NCBI GenBank assembly: GCA_030832095.1
Contig: JAURJT010000020.1
Location: 62,001 to 126,000, forward strand
Direction: 5' to 3'
DNA: 64,000 nt
DNA from: Gammaproteobacteria bacterium
GTDB lineage: Bacteria; Pseudomonadota; Gammaproteobacteria; Burkholderiales; Burkholderiaceae_B
The notes under the pieces were generated by a model. It saw nothing but the letters and a program-made list of their open reading frames with translations, was not told the DNA's origin and made no database searches. The position numbers and the translations under genes are program-made. Positions 17,736 to 28,526 of this stretch are shown here, in pieces. Positions within the stretch are counted from its first letter, which is position 1. The number at the start of each line of letters is the position of its first letter.

Positions 17736-20700
17736 TTATGCCTTCTCAATGTTGACCAAGAACGCCTTGAACTCTGGCGTCTGAGAGTTTGCATCGGCCA
17801 CATAGGGCGTCAGCGAGTTTGCAAGCTGTGCGGGTTTAGTCAAGCCTTTAAAGCCGAAGTGAATCGGTATGCCAACGTGATAAATCGTCTGGCCATCGAC
17901 CTTCATGCCTTTTAAGCGCATCGTCACCATCGCTTTCGCATGCACCTGTCCGCGAATCGAGCTCACCTTGACACGATCACCCGAAGAGATACCACGCATC
18001 TTTGCCAGCTCACGACTAATCTCAACAAACATCTCTGGCTGCACGATGGCATTCAGGTCTGAATGTTTTGACCAGTAGTGAAAATGCTCAACCAAGCGAT
18101 ACGTCGTGGCAGCAAACGGATAATCTTTACGATTACCGAACACCTCCATGTCACCCTTGTAGACGCGAGACGCAGGGTTCGAGGTCGCTTTAGGGTTGTT
18201 AGGATGCATTGGATTACGCGCCAGAGGCGTTTCAAACGGCTCGTAGTGCTCAGGGAAAGGCCCTTCAGCCATTTGCGGTGCGAATAAACGCGCCACACCC
18301 TCTTGCACCATGATGAACGGCATGACGTTCTCTTCCGGCTTGGCATTTGGACGCATGTCGGGGATATCACTACCACCCCAACGGTCGCCCAGCCATTTCA
18401 GCACGGTACGTGATTCATCCCAAGGCTTGCCATTGATATCCGCAGACGCACGGTTATACAGAATGCGTCGGTTGGCGGGCCAAGCAAAGCCCCAGTTCAA
18501 GCTTTGACCGATCTTGTGTTCTGACGTGTCGGTTGGATCGCGACGCGCGGTCAGATTGCCTGCCTTGCTCCACATCCCTGAGTAAATCCAGTTACCGCAA
18601 GCCGTACCACCGTTATCCACAAGTTGCGCAAAGCCCGCTAACTGCTCACCTGCCGCTACCAACACTTTGCCTGCAGCATCCTTCAAATCAACCAAGGCTT
18701 TACCGCTAATTTCTCTGTTGATTTCAGCTGCATCGGGGTTTGAAGGATTGGTGTAGTTCCAGGTCAGATTCAAAATCGGATCTGCATACGCACCACCGTC
18801 TTTCTTGTACATGTCGCGTAGCCGCGTGAACAAGCCAGCCATAATCTCTTGATCAGACTTTGACTCGCCAGGGCCATCCGCGCCTTTCCAGTGCCACTGA
18901 ATCACACGACCTGAGTTGGTGAACGTACCATCTTGTTCGGCAAAGCAGGTAGCAGGCAAACGGAACACTTCAGTCTGAATTTTGCTTGCATCGACGTTAT
19001 TAAATTCGCCGTAGTTTTTCCAAAATTCGCTGGTCTCGGTTGAAAGCGGATCAATCACAACCAAGTACTTCAGCTTAGCCAACGCCGCACTGATCTTGTG
19101 TTTATTTGAAATCGCTGCCAGTGGGTTGAAGCCAGACGAAATAAAGCCATTCATCTTGCCCTGATGCATATTTTCAAAAATTTGCATGATGTCGTACGGC
19201 GCATCACGCTTGGGCAAGTAGTCGTAGGCAAAATTGGTCTCGGTGGTAGCGTGATCGCCATACCAAGCTTTCATCAAGCTGTTAAACCACTTCGGAAAGT
19301 TTTGCGGAAAATTCATCTGCCCAGGACGCAAAGCCTTTGGCGTGCGCGCGTTACGGTACTGCTCGTACGTTGCGTCAGCCTCAGCGGGTGAAGACAAATA
19401 CCCAGGCAACACTTCTGAATACAAGCACTGGTCAGTAATACCCTGTACGTTGGCGTGACCACGCAACGCGTTGACGCCACCACCAGCCATGCCCATATTG
19501 CCCAACAGCAACTGAATCATTGCCATGGTGCGAATATTTTCAGAGCCAACCGAGTGTTGCGTCCAGCCCAGCGCGTACAAGATCGTCATGGTCTTGTTCG
19601 AGGCAGACGTCTCAGCAATCATCTCGCACACTTTCAAGAACTGGTCTTTAGGCGTACCTGTAACGTTACTCACCATATCTGGCGTGTAGCGTGCGAAATG
19701 TTTTTTCATCAACTGGAATACGCAGTTGGGATCTTGCAAGGTTGGATCCACCTTGGCAAAACCGTCTTCCATTTGGTATGTCCAGCTACCCTTCGCGTAC
19801 GTACGCTTGGCTTCGTCATAGCCTGTAAACAAACCGTCTTTAAACCCATAATCTGGGTTAATCAAAAAGGCCGAGTTTGTATAGTTCTTGACGTACTCAC
19901 GATGAATTTTGTCATTCGTCAGCAAATAATTGATCACACCGCCCAAAAAGGCGATATCCGCACCCACGCGAATCGGCGCGTAGTAATCAGCCACGGCAGC
20001 AGAACGCGTAAAGCGCGGGTCGACCACAACGAGCTTAGCGCCCCGTTCGGCCTTAGCCTTAATCACCCATTTAAAACCGCAAGGGTGTGCTTCAGCAGCG
20101 TTACCGCCCATAATCAATACTAAGTCAGCGTTTTTGATGTCAACCCAGTGGTTGGTCATCGCACCGCGCCCAAACGTCGGAGCCAGACTGGCTACCGTCG
20201 GGGCGTGTCAAATACGCGCTTGTGTATCGAGTGCAACAACGCCCATTGAACGCAAGATCTTGGCGCTGAGATAACCTGCTTCGTTATTCGAAGCCGAGCT
20301 CACCAGCATACCGAACGTGTTCCAGCGATTCACTGTTACGCCTGCAGCATTTTTTGCCACAAAGTTCTGATCGCGATCAGCCTTCATGCGCTTGGTAATA
20401 CGTGTTAGCGCCTCATCCCAAGAGATGCGCTTCCAGGTGTTTGAGCCGGGCTCACGCACTTCTGGAAACTGTAGACGGTTGGGGCTCTCGATCATGTCGA
20501 GAATGCCGGCGCCCTTGGGGCACAGGGTGCCCTTGTTGACCGGATTATCAGGATCGCCCTCAACGTGCATCACCTTCAACTTACCGCTCGCGTCTTTGCG
20601 GCTGTACATCAGCACGCCACAGCTCACAGAACAGTAAGGACAGGTACTACGCGTCTCTGTTGTTTTTTCAAGTTTGTTTGGCTTGGCAAACACGGGATCA

Positions 20701-20798
20701 GCGGCATGCGCAAGACCCATCACGGTCATGCTGCTTGCGCCGAGTCCGGCACCGGTGACTTGAAAAAACTGACGCCGGGTCAGTTTCACTTCAGGCAT
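17736..20798 (-). CDS. fdoG: Formate dehydrogenase-O major subunit, selenocysteine-containing (alpha)
   Basis: One 1020-residue protein read through an in-frame TGA at 20210-20208, decoded as Sec197 in QARI-U-HAPTVASL, the exact place of selenocysteine in E. coli FdnG/FdoG. A SECIS-type hairpin follows immediately. The start at 20798 is set by AAGGAG 6 nt upstream and gives a twin-arginine signal, TRRQFFQVTG, so the protein is exported folded by Tat. Cys53, Cys56, Cys60 and Cys93 (CPYCSVSC...C) bind a [4Fe-4S] cluster; the rest is a bis-MGD molybdopterin enzyme. It oxidises formate to CO2 in the periplasm. An in-frame ATG at 20840 has no ribosome site. A naive gene caller would split this gene at the TGA. 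Confidence 0.97.
20179..20210 (-). promoter_or_regulatory. SECIS element with Sec UGA codon of fdoG
   Basis: Directly after the UGA (20210-20208), positions 20196-20179 in transcript sense form a stem-loop: GG, a bulged U, AGCC, loop AGUC (or AGUCU), GGCU, CC. A bulged U in the upper stem and a G-U-C loop are the features SelB recognises in the E. coli fdhF and fdnG elements. The distance from UGA to the stem (11 nt) also fits. Confidence 0.93.
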
Positions 20799-20961
20799 GT
20801 TGACTCCTTCGAGGTTGGGCGAGCGCAGCAAATTCTTCAAAACACTGCCGGCAAGTCATCTCAACCCGATGCCAACTCTGACATTTAGATGAACACAATC
20901 TGACTGCAAGCTGAAAAACTTTGTTGCAAACTAAATCCTAGCCGAAGTCTGCCCTTATATG

Positions 20962-20987
20962 AATAGTAGAAACCCTTAATTACTATT
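20962..20987. promoter_or_regulatory. Inverted repeat upstream of fdoG, possible operator
   Basis: AATAGTA and TACTATT form a perfect 7-bp inverted repeat with a 12-bp AT-rich spacer, 164 bp upstream of the fdoG start, in the 267-bp gap before ggt. Nearby on the fdoG strand is TTGATTTACGTTAA, a poor match to an FNR/ANR site. No -35/-10 pair was clear enough to call. Confidence 0.3.
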
Positions 20988-21065
20988 GAATCTATGCAAA
21001 AACCTTAACGTAAATCAAAGACTTACGCCAAAATTACGCCCTTCGTTTCAACCACACTAGGGGTT

Positions 21066-22691
21066 CTAAAAGCCGACAGCCTGCCCGTCTCGACGGCTAT
21101 CGCTTGCCGCCACATACCCATCTTCGTGCAGGTCGGATAGTCGCCATATAAACTGACCCGAACCAAAGTCCATGTAGGGGTCGTCAATCGCCTTAAGCTG
21201 GTGCCCTAGCCCCTTGAGCCCTGCAATCGTTTCGGCACGCATGGTCGATTCAACATCAAGCGTGAAGTCACGCGTGAGCTTCCAGCGTGGCGCGCAACAC
21301 GCGGCCTGCGGCTGCTGGTTGTAATCCAGCATACGCACCACCGTCTGCACATGCGCCTGGGGTTGAATGTCGCCGCCCATCACGCCAAAACTCATCACCG
21401 GTACACCGCCGCGGGTTAAGAATCCCGGGATGATGGTGTGGAAGGGGCGCTTGCGGCCTGCCACCACGTTTGGTGAGTTTGGATCCATCGAAAACCCGAC
21501 GCCACGGTTTTGCAAACTGACACCGGTACCCGGCACCACCACGCCCGAACCAAAGCCCATGTAGTTGGACTGGATAAACGAAATCATCATGCCGCTTTCA
21601 TCCGCGGCGGTCAGGTAAATCGTGCCGCCCGTCGCAGGTTGACCAGGGCCGAAGTGCGTGGCTTTGCTCGGATCAATCAATTTGGCGCGTTCGGCCAAAT
21701 AGGTGTTATCCAACATCTGCGCTGGGGTAACTTCCATCGTGCGTCCGTCAGACACGTACCGGTACAAATCGGCCATGGCAAGTTTCATGGCTTCGATTTG
21801 AATATGCTGCGACTCAACAGAATCGACCTTCATGCTTGCCAGATCAAAATGCTCAAGAATGCCAAGCGCCATTAAAGCCGCGATCCCCTGCCCGTTTGGC
21901 GGGATTTCGTGCAGCGTGTAGCCCCGGTAATTTTTTGAAATGGGCGTGACCCATTCTGGTTGAAAGTTACGCAAATCATCTAGCGTATGGACGCCGCCAT
22001 TGGCTTGAATAAAGGCGATGATTTTTTCGGCCGTTTCGCCCTCATAGAGGTCGCGACCCTTGGTTGCGCCAATACGGCGCAGAGTGTTTGCAACATCTTT
22101 AAACACAAACCGCTCACCCACGTGCGGCGCGCGACCATTGGGCATGAAGGTATGCGCAAAGCCTGGCTGGTCTTTGAGTTCAGGCACAGCCGCTGCCCAC
22201 TTTTGCGCGACCACTGGGGGAACTGCATAGCCGCGTTCTGCGATCTCAATTGCGGGCTCCATCAGATCCGCAAACGGCAGTTTGCCGTAGCGTTCATGCA
22301 AGGCTGCCCATCCAGCCACCACGCCCGGGATCGTGATCGCATCCACACCACGCTTAGGGGCATTGGCCAGCCCTTTTTCGTTGACACCGTACTTATTCTT
22401 AAAGTAGTCGACGTTCCAAGCCTGTGGGGCATAGCCCGACGAGTTCAAGCCCTGTAGGGTTTTGCCATCCCATACTATTGCAAAGGCATCACCACCTAAG
22501 CCACACGAAACAGGTTCAACCAAAGCAATCGTCGCAGCTGCGGCAATCGCGGCGTCAACAGCCGAGCCACCTTTGAGCAACATCCGCAAGCCAGCCTGCG
22601 CTGCGAGCGGGTGCGAGGTAGACACCACATTGCGCGCAAATACGGGGATGCGGATTGAGGGATACGGATTTGACCAATCAAACTGTTTCAT
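21066..22691 (-). CDS. ggt: Gamma-glutamyltransferase family protein (glutathione hydrolase, YwrD-like)
   Basis: 541 residues. Ntn-hydrolase of the GGT family: the self-cleavage and nucleophile Thr is Thr357 in ATGGTIYLTAADESG, followed by SFIQSNYMGFGSG and the oxyanion-loop region SMDPNSPN. Residues 1-356 would become the large subunit and 357-541 the small one. There is no obvious signal peptide, and the sequence is closer to the YwrD-type group than to periplasmic E. coli Ggt. It would hydrolyse or transfer gamma-glutamyl groups. glnB lies upstream on the same strand but is separated by a terminator. Confidence 0.9.
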   Translation of the reverse strand: MKQFDWSNPYPSIRIPVFARNVVSTSHPLAAQAGLRMLLKGGSAVDAAIAAAATIALVEPVSCGLGGDAFAIVWDGKTLQGLNSSGYAPQAWNVDYFKNKYGVNEKGLANAPKRGVDAITIPGVVAGWAALHERYGKLPFADLMEPAIEIAERGYAVPPVVAQKWAAAVPELKDQPGFAHTFMPNGRAPHVGERFVFKDVANTLRRIGATKGRDLYEGETAEKIIAFIQANGGVHTLDDLRNFQPEWVTPISKNYRGYTLHEIPPNGQGIAALMALGILEHFDLASMKVDSVESQHIQIEAMKLAMADLYRYVSDGRTMEVTPAQMLDNTYLAERAKLIDPSKATHFGPGQPATGGTIYLTAADESGMMISFIQSNYMGFGSGVVVPGTGVSLQNRGVGFSMDPNSPNVVAGRKRPFHTIIPGFLTRGGVPVMSFGVMGGDIQPQAHVQTVVRMLDYNQQPQAACCAPRWKLTRDFTLDVESTMRAETIAGLKGLGHQLKAIDDPYMDFGSGQFIWRLSDLHEDGYVAASDSRRDGQAVGF

Positions 22692-22706
22692 AAAATGGGC
22701 TCAGAT

Positions 22707-22746
22707 AAAAAATTAAAGGCGCCGACACAGAATGTGTTGCGGCGCC
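22707..22746 (-). terminator. Rho-independent terminator after glnB
   Basis: In transcript sense GGCGCCG at 22746-22740 pairs with CGGCGCC at 22724-22718, and an inner ACACA/TGTGT stem extends it across a 2-nt bulge. The downstream run TTTAATTTTTT (22717-22707) completes a classical terminator 22 bp after the glnB stop. Confidence 0.85.
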
Positions 22747-22767
22747 CAAGTGCAAAGCTTTTACGAG

Positions 22768-23127
<360 letters not shown>

Positions 23128-24783
23128 TTAGAAAGTTTCACGATAGCCGTTAGACAGAGGATAACGCCAGTCGCGCCCATATGCACGGCTCGTGATGCGC
23201 GGCCCGGGTGGACTTTGCTTACGTTTGTATTCATTGATACGAATCAGTCGCACGATTTGCTCAACCGCGGCACGCTCAAAACCCGCTGCCACAATCTGCG
23301 CTGCAGACTGATTTTGCTCAACATACCGCTCAATAATACCGTCAATCACGTCGTACTCGGGCAAATTATCTTGGTCGGTTTGGTCAGGACGCAATTCGGC
23401 CGACGGCGGGCGGGTAATAATGCGCTCTGGAATCACCTCAGACTGCAGATTACGCCACCGCGCCAGACGATAGACTAAGGTTTTAGCCACATCTTTGAGT
23501 ACCGCGAAGCCACCCGCCATATCGCCATACAGCGTACAGTAACCGGTAGATAGCTCAGACTTGTTACCTGTGGTCAGCACAAGGTGTCCAAACTTATTGG
23601 ATAAGGCCATCAGCAACATCCCGCGCAAGCGGGCTTGTATGTTTTCTTCGGTGGCGTCGAGAGCTTTACCCGCGAACATCGGGCTTAAGACTTGATCGAA
23701 GCCCGCAGCCAACTCTGCGATCGCAATTTCTTCGTAAGCAACACTCAAGCGTTTCACCATATCACGCGCGTCGATCTGAGAGATATCTGCGGTGTAACGC
23801 GACGGCATCATCACGGCATGGACGTTCTCGGCACCTAAGGCATCAACGGCAATGGCCATCACGACAGCCGAGTCAATCCCACCTGACAAACCAAGAATGA
23901 CTGTGCGAAAACCGTTCTTTTTGACATAATCAGCCAAACAGGTGGTAAGCGCCTGCCAGACTTGCGCCTCGAGGCTAAGCTCTGGAGCTAACGCTTGCCC
24001 GACCAAGCCTGCTGCTGACGAAACGCACGCGACGACGCTGCTGTCGCTCGACACCTCAATCAGACTGAGTGCACTGACATAATCAGGCAACCTGTTGACC
24101 ACTTGGCCACTGGCATCCATCGCAAACGAAGCACCGTCAAAAGTCAGCTCGTCTTGCCCGCCGACTAAATTGGCGTACACCAACGAGCAGCCGGTACGAC
24201 TCACGCAACGTCGCGCAATCTCGAGGCGCTGCGCGTACTTATCAAGGTGATAGGGTGAAGCGTTGAGCACGAGCAGAGTGTGAGCGCCCTGCTGAGCCGC
24301 CGCCTCAGGCGCAGCATCAAACCAGATATCTTCACAGATATTGAGACCAAAACAGACGCCGCCTACGGTAAAACTAAAGGGCTGTTCACCAGCCGCAAAG
24401 TAGCGTTGCTCATCAAACACCGCATAATTTGGCAGCTCGCGCTTGAAATAGGTACCCAAAATGGCGCCGTCAGCCAAAACCGAGGCTGCGTTACGCAGCA
24501 AGCCATTCTGGCAGGTCACGTGGCCAACCACAACATGCAGCCCAGCCAGACCCGCCAGGCTAGCGCACAAGTCTTTCAGTACCTGATCGCACGAGGCAAC
24601 AAATGAGGGCCTCAGCAACAGATCCTCGGGTGGATAGCCCGTTAACACGAGTTCAGGGGTTAACAGCACTTGGGCGCCAGCCGCGTGCGCAATCCGGGCA
24701 GCTTCGAGCACACGTTGCGCATTTCCTGATAAATCACCTACTAAAGCATTAATTTGTGCAATGCTGACCTTGACGGCATACAT
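23128..24783 (-). CDS. nadE: Glutamine-dependent NAD+ synthetase
   Basis: 551 residues, two domains. The N-terminal nitrilase-like glutaminase (about 1-260) has its Glu-Lys-Cys triad in LLTPELVLTGYP, GTYFKRELPNY and LNICEDIWFD. The C-terminal synthetase has the PP-loop LGLSGGIDSAVVMA, with the second nucleotide-binding part around TGNKSELSTGYCTLYGD. It amidates deamido-NAD+ using glutamine, the last step of NAD synthesis, in the cytoplasm. It is divergent from argH and upstream of glnB, so a glutamine-consuming enzyme and the nitrogen sensor probably share a transcript. Confidence 0.95.
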   Translation of the reverse strand: MYAVKVSIAQINALVGDLSGNAQRVLEAARIAHAAGAQVLLTPELVLTGYPPEDLLLRPSFVASCDQVLKDLCASLAGLAGLHVVVGHVTCQNGLLRNAASVLADGAILGTYFKRELPNYAVFDEQRYFAAGEQPFSFTVGGVCFGLNICEDIWFDAAPEAAAQQGAHTLLVLNASPYHLDKYAQRLEIARRCVSRTGCSLVYANLVGGQDELTFDGASFAMDASGQVVNRLPDYVSALSLIEVSSDSSVVACVSSAAGLVGQALAPELSLEAQVWQALTTCLADYVKKNGFRTVILGLSGGIDSAVVMAIAVDALGAENVHAVMMPSRYTADISQIDARDMVKRLSVAYEEIAIAELAAGFDQVLSPMFAGKALDATEENIQARLRGMLLMALSNKFGHLVLTTGNKSELSTGYCTLYGDMAGGFAVLKDVAKTLVYRLARWRNLQSEVIPERIITRPPSAELRPDQTDQDNLPEYDVIDGIIERYVEQNQSAAQIVAAGFERAAVEQIVRLIRINEYKRKQSPPGPRITSRAYGRDWRYPLSNGYRETF

Positions 24784-24850
24784 GAAGAGTCCGGTGATAC
24801 GAGTTATTGTCTGAAAATTATCGCACGCCTGCGAGGTCAGCGCAGCACTC

Positions 24851-24856
24851 TATAAT
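24851..24856 (+). promoter_or_regulatory. -10 box of argH, close to the start codon
   Basis: A perfect TATAAT lies 9 nt before the argH ATG (24866). A start of transcription about 7 nt after it would fall at 24863 or so, leaving almost no leader. No clear -35 hexamer was found at 16-18 bp, and no Shine-Dalgarno precedes the ATG. Confidence 0.45.
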
Positions 24857-24865
24857 CGAACTATC

Positions 24866-26281
24866 ATGAAAAACACCCACAACACCTCACATAATCAGTT
24901 TGATAAAAAAGCCGAAGCATGGTCTGCCCGCTTTTCTGAGCCAGTATCTGACCTCGTCAAGCGCTACACAGCCTCGGTTGATTTTGACAAACGCTTAGCC
25001 CTAGTCGATATTCAGGGCTCGCTTGCCCACGCCACCATGTTGGCAGCTGTCAAGGTCATTACCGCCCAAGACTTAGCGGATATCGAGCGCGGTATGGCTC
25101 AAATCCTGAGTGAAATTCAAGCTCAGACCTTCACTTGGCTGCTTGACCTTGAAGACGTTCACTTGAATATCGAGAAGCGTTTAGTTGAGCTTGTCGGCGA
25201 CGCAGGCAAACGCTTGCACACCGGGCGTTCACGCAACGATCAAGTCGCAACCGATATCCGCTTGTGGCTGCGCAATGAAATCGATCAACTCGGCGACCTC
25301 TTGAACGCCTTGCGTCGGGCGCTTGCCACTGTTGCACTGCAGCAAGCCGACACGATTTTGCCAGGCTTTACCCATATGCAGGTGGCCCAGCCGGTCACCT
25401 TCGGTCACCACCTGTTGGCCTACGCCGAGATGTTCGGGCGCGATGCCAGTCGCCTTCAAGACTGCCGCAAGCGCGTCAACATTCTGCCTTTGGGCGCTGC
25501 CGCCCTGGCTGGCACGAGTTTTCCGATTGACCGCCCCATGGTCGCAACACTATTGGGGTTTGATGACGTGTGCCAAAACTCACTAGACGCCGTGTCTGAC
25601 CGTGACTTTGCGATTGAATTTTGCAGTGCCTGCGCGCTGATCATGACGCACATCTCCAGGCTCTCTGAAGAGCTCATCATCTGGATGAGTCCACGTGTCG
25701 GTTTCATCGACTTGCCTGATCGTTTTTGTACGGGTAGCTCGATCATGCCGCAAAAAAAGAACCCAGATGTACCTGAACTTGCGCGTGGCAAAACGGGTCG
25801 CGTCAATGGCAACTTGGTCGGCTTGCTCACTCTGATGAAAGGTCAGCCTTTGGCCTACAACAAAGATAATCAAGAAGACAAAGAAGGCTTGTTTGATACG
25901 GCAGATACAGTGCGCGATACGCTCACGATTTTTGCTGACATGATCGCTGGTATCCAAGTCAAGCCCGCAGCGATGCGTGCGGCCGCCTTGCAGGGGTTTG
26001 CCACGGCGACAGATCTGGCTGACTATTTAGTCAAGCGTGGGGTGGCGTTTCGTGATGCGCACGAAGCAGTTGCGCATGCCGTGCGTGAGTGCGAGAAAAA
26101 GAATTGCGATCTTGCTGATTTGAGTGTCGCTGAATTACGTGTATTTCACGCCTCGATTGGCGATGATGTGCACGAAGTACTCACACTCGAAGGCTCGGTC
26201 GCCGCGCGCGATCACATCGGTGGGACCGCCCCTGCACGCGTGCGCCAGGCAGCTGAAAAAATCTTGGCGCAAACCAAGTAA
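24866..26281 (+). CDS. argH: Argininosuccinate lyase
   Basis: 471 residues. The fumarase/aspartase superfamily signature [12 protein letters not shown] is present, with [13 protein letters not shown] and the TGFTHMQ-type stretch [17 protein letters not shown]. It splits argininosuccinate to arginine and fumarate, the last step of arginine synthesis. The gene stands alone, divergent from nadE. No ribosome site is visible and a TATAAT box sits just before the start, so the mRNA may be leaderless or nearly so. Confidence 0.96.
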   Translation: MKNTHNTSHNQFDKKAEAWSARFSEPVSDLVKRYTASVDFDKRLALVDIQGSLAHATMLAAVKVITAQDLADIERGMAQILSEIQAQTFTWLLDLEDVHLNIEKRLVELVGDAGKRLHTGRSRNDQVATDIRLWLRNEIDQLGDLLNALRRALATVALQQADTILPGFTHMQVAQPVTFGHHLLAYAEMFGRDASRLQDCRKRVNILPLGAAALAGTSFPIDRPMVATLLGFDDVCQNSLDAVSDRDFAIEFCSACALIMTHISRLSEELIIWMSPRVGFIDLPDRFCTGSSIMPQKKNPDVPELARGKTGRVNGNLVGLLTLMKGQPLAYNKDNQEDKEGLFDTADTVRDTLTIFADMIAGIQVKPAAMRAAALQGFATATDLADYLVKRGVAFRDAHEAVAHAVRECEKKNCDLADLSVAELRVFHASIGDDVHEVLTLEGSVAARDHIGGTAPARVRQAAEKILAQTK

Positions 26282-26293
26282 TTCAGCCTCTCT

Positions 26294-26333
26294 AATCGTT
26301 CGTTCTGGACCTAACAGGGTCAGACGAACGATT
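26294..26333. terminator. Hairpin between convergent argH and rlmD (first)
   Basis: AATCGTTCG/CGAACGATT is a perfect 9-bp outer stem, continued by an imperfect TCTGGACC/GGGTCAGA inner stem. It starts 13 bp after the argH stop. No T-run follows, so it is a probable bidirectional or Rho-assisted end. Confidence 0.5.
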
Positions 26334-26359
26334 GGGATAGGGTGAACTGGCTTCAAGCA

Positions 26360-26384
26360 ACCCGAGCCAACAACTGGCTTGGGT
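26360..26384. terminator. Hairpin between convergent argH and rlmD (second)
   Basis: ACCCGAGCCA and TGGCTTGGGT form a 10-bp stem with one G-U wobble and a 5-nt loop, 34 bp from the rlmD stop. It lacks a T-run on either side. With the first hairpin it makes a double barrier between the two genes. Confidence 0.4.
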
Positions 26385-26417
26385 CGTTACAACGCAAGAC
26401 TCCAACCACTGCTCGCT

Positions 26418-27740
26418 TCAGTCTTTGCGCTCAAACACCGCGATCGATTCGATGTGGCTCGTGTGCGGAAACATATTAATCGCGCCCGCACTGTGTAAGT
26501 GATAGCCAGCTTGGTTGACTAACACGTCAGCATCGCGTGCCAACGTGGCCGGATTGCAAGACACATACACAATACGCACCGGACGCTCTTGTTGTGGCAA
26601 GGCAGCAAGAGCCTGCACTAGGGCAAACGCGCCCTCGCGTGGCGGGTCGATCAACATCTTATCAACGCGCCCGAGGCTTTGCAACCAAACCTGATCCACT
26701 TCAAATAAATTCAGTGTTTGAAATTTTGCATTGAATATACCTGCTTGCACAGCAGCCTGCTCGCCCCGTTCAGTCAACGACGCACTGCCCTCTACACCCA
26801 CAACTTCGTGGCACTGGGTTGCCAAAGGCAGTGTGAAATTACCTAAACCACAAAACATATCGGCCACACGATCGGTACGCTGCACATCAAGCAGACTTAA
26901 GGCCCGCGACACGAGCACACGATTAATCTGATGATTGACCTGCGTAAAATCAGTGGGCCGGTAAGGCATACGAAGCCCAAATTCTGGCAAGGTATAGCCA
27001 AGCTTATCTTCGTCTTCTGGCTCTAGAGCGTGAACGGTATCAGGCCCTTTAGACTGCAACCACCACTGAATGTCGTGCTGGGCCGCAAAGGCTCGCAACG
27101 TAGCGACCTCGTCTGTGCTCAAGGGATCGAGGTGGCGCAGCACCAGCGCGGTCACCGCGTCGCCCACACACACTTCAATTTGCGCAAAGCGGTCGGGAGC
27201 CGAAAGCGCCATAATCAACCCTCGTAACGGCACGAGCAGCGCCGCCACATGGGGGGGCAGTACATGGCACGTTTTGATATCTGCGACAAAGCTACTTTTG
27301 CGCTCGTGAAAGCCAACGAGCACAGTGCCTTTTTTGGCAACCCAACGCACTGAGAGCCGAGCGCGATAGCGGTACCCCCAACTAGGGCCGTGTAAAGGCG
27401 GCAGCATTTGCTCAGGTCGAACGTTACCGATATGGGCAAGGTTATCCTCAAGCACCCGCTGCTTGCTAGCGACTTGAGCCGCAGGGTCAAGGTGCTGCAT
27501 CACACAGCCGCCGCACACACCAAAGTGTTCACACCTTGGTTTCACGCGTTGTGATGATTCACGCACAATGACCTGCACGCGACCAATCTCAAACGACGGC
27601 TTTCGTCGAAAAATATTAGCCGTGACGCGCTCTGAGGCCAAAGCACCTTCGATAAAGACCACCTTGCCATCACCGTCGTGACGGGCAACCCCACGGGCCT
27701 CAAGATCGAGGGATTCAACTTGCAGAACTTCTTGAGGCAT
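26418..27740 (-). CDS. rlmD: 23S rRNA (uracil1939-C5)-methyltransferase RlmD
   Basis: 440 residues. A TRAM domain lies at the N-terminus (about 5-60), then the [4Fe-4S] motif [15 protein letters not shown]. The SAM-binding motif [13 protein letters not shown] and the catalytic Cys in [12 protein letters not shown] follow. It methylates U1939 of 23S rRNA. The start at 27740 is chosen because the TRAM domain begins directly after it; longer in-frame starts add low-complexity sequence. The ribosome site is weak. Confidence 0.93.
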   Translation of the reverse strand: MPQEVLQVESLDLEARGVARHDGDGKVVFIEGALASERVTANIFRRKPSFEIGRVQVIVRESSQRVKPRCEHFGVCGGCVMQHLDPAAQVASKQRVLEDNLAHIGNVRPEQMLPPLHGPSWGYRYRARLSVRWVAKKGTVLVGFHERKSSFVADIKTCHVLPPHVAALLVPLRGLIMALSAPDRFAQIEVCVGDAVTALVLRHLDPLSTDEVATLRAFAAQHDIQWWLQSKGPDTVHALEPEDEDKLGYTLPEFGLRMPYRPTDFTQVNHQINRVLVSRALSLLDVQRTDRVADMFCGLGNFTLPLATQCHEVVGVEGSASLTERGEQAAVQAGIFNAKFQTLNLFEVDQVWLQSLGRVDKMLIDPPREGAFALVQALAALPQQERPVRIVYVSCNPATLARDADVLVNQAGYHLHSAGAINMFPHTSHIESIAVFERKD

Positions 27741-27756
27741 AAAGAGGTCTTTTAAT

Positions 27757-27791
27757 GAAAAAAGCCAAAGCCCTCTCGGTGAACCGAGAGA
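27757..27791 (-). terminator. Probable terminator after the Spy-like gene
   Basis: CTCTCGG/CCGAGAG forms a 7-bp stem with a TTCA loop 20 bp after the stop at 27811. The tail in transcript sense is TTT, GGC, then TTTTTT, so the T-run is interrupted but present. Confidence 0.55.
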
Positions 27792-27810
27792 AGATTTGAC
27801 CCTAGATAAA

Positions 27811-28482
27811 TTATTTTGAGGTCGTCGCAGCGCCTGCTGGCGCTGTCGTTGCAGACGAGGTTGATCCACCTTGAGCCGCAGCACGCGCTTCGGCGCGATC
27901 CAGTGCAGCTTGCTGCTTGGCGCGAGCAGCCGCGCGCTCAGCTGAGGCTGCTGCCGAGGCTTTTCCTTGGACTGCATGTTGGTCACGCATATAGCCAATC
28001 AATATCTTGCGTTGAGCAGCATTTAACACATCCCAAAAAGCAAGCCAGGTTGCCTGCACTTCGTCAAAACCCGCATCAATTTTGGCGCGAGTTTTTTTGC
28101 GCAATGCAATGACATCACGTGGGTCAAACTTATCGGTTGAAAGCTCTTTCGTTAAGGCTGCGTATTCAGCCTGACGAGCCACGCGATTGGTGTTCCACAT
28201 TTTGCGACGCGCTTCGTGCGCGGCATCCAGCTTGGCTTTTTGCGCAGGGTCAAGCACCAAGCCCTCGATCAGCGAATCGGGTAAACGCCCAAAGCTTTCA
28301 ACAGCCAGCGGCGACGCGCTAGGTGCAGTGGACGGCGCCACGGCTGCTGCTGCAGGCTGACCGCTTTGGTTCAATTGATTAGACGAGCGCAACATCAACG
28401 ACCCATTTTGCGCAGCGGCAGAAAAACTGACCAGCAGCAGACTAGCCAAGGTCAACAGAGATCGAACATCAAAGCAACGCAT
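27811..28482 (-). CDS. Spy/CpxP-like periplasmic protein
   Basis: 223 residues. The start at 28482 (GGAG 8 nt upstream) gives a signal peptide ending FSAAAQ. After a Ser/Ala/Pro-rich linker, a helical core (about residues 65-170) carries two LTxxQ-like stretches, [17 protein letters not shown] and [13 protein letters not shown]. This is the layout of Spy/CpxP and heavy-metal-sensor-type periplasmic chaperones. The last 50 residues are rich in Ala and charged residues. The function is inferred from pattern only. It sits between an exonuclease gene and rlmD. Confidence 0.65.
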   Translation of the reverse strand: MRCFDVRSLLTLASLLLVSFSAAAQNGSLMLRSSNQLNQSGQPAAAAVAPSTAPSASPLAVESFGRLPDSLIEGLVLDPAQKAKLDAAHEARRKMWNTNRVARQAEYAALTKELSTDKFDPRDVIALRKKTRAKIDAGFDEVQATWLAFWDVLNAAQRKILIGYMRDQHAVQGKASAAASAERAAARAKQQAALDRAEARAAAQGGSTSSATTAPAGAATTSK

Positions 28483-28526
28483 AAAAAGGCTCCGTGAGGC
28501 GGTCGGTATCCGCATAAAATTGTTTG

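Noticed and set aside
19455..20123. 222-codon plus-strand frame opposite fdoG
   Set aside because: Antisense to a certain gene; composition-driven open frame with no recognisable domain.
20208..20840. A separate short gene for the N-terminal part of formate dehydrogenase, with the rest as a pseudogene or second gene
   Set aside because: The TGA sits at the Sec position with a SECIS hairpin behind it, and selA, selB and selC are present.
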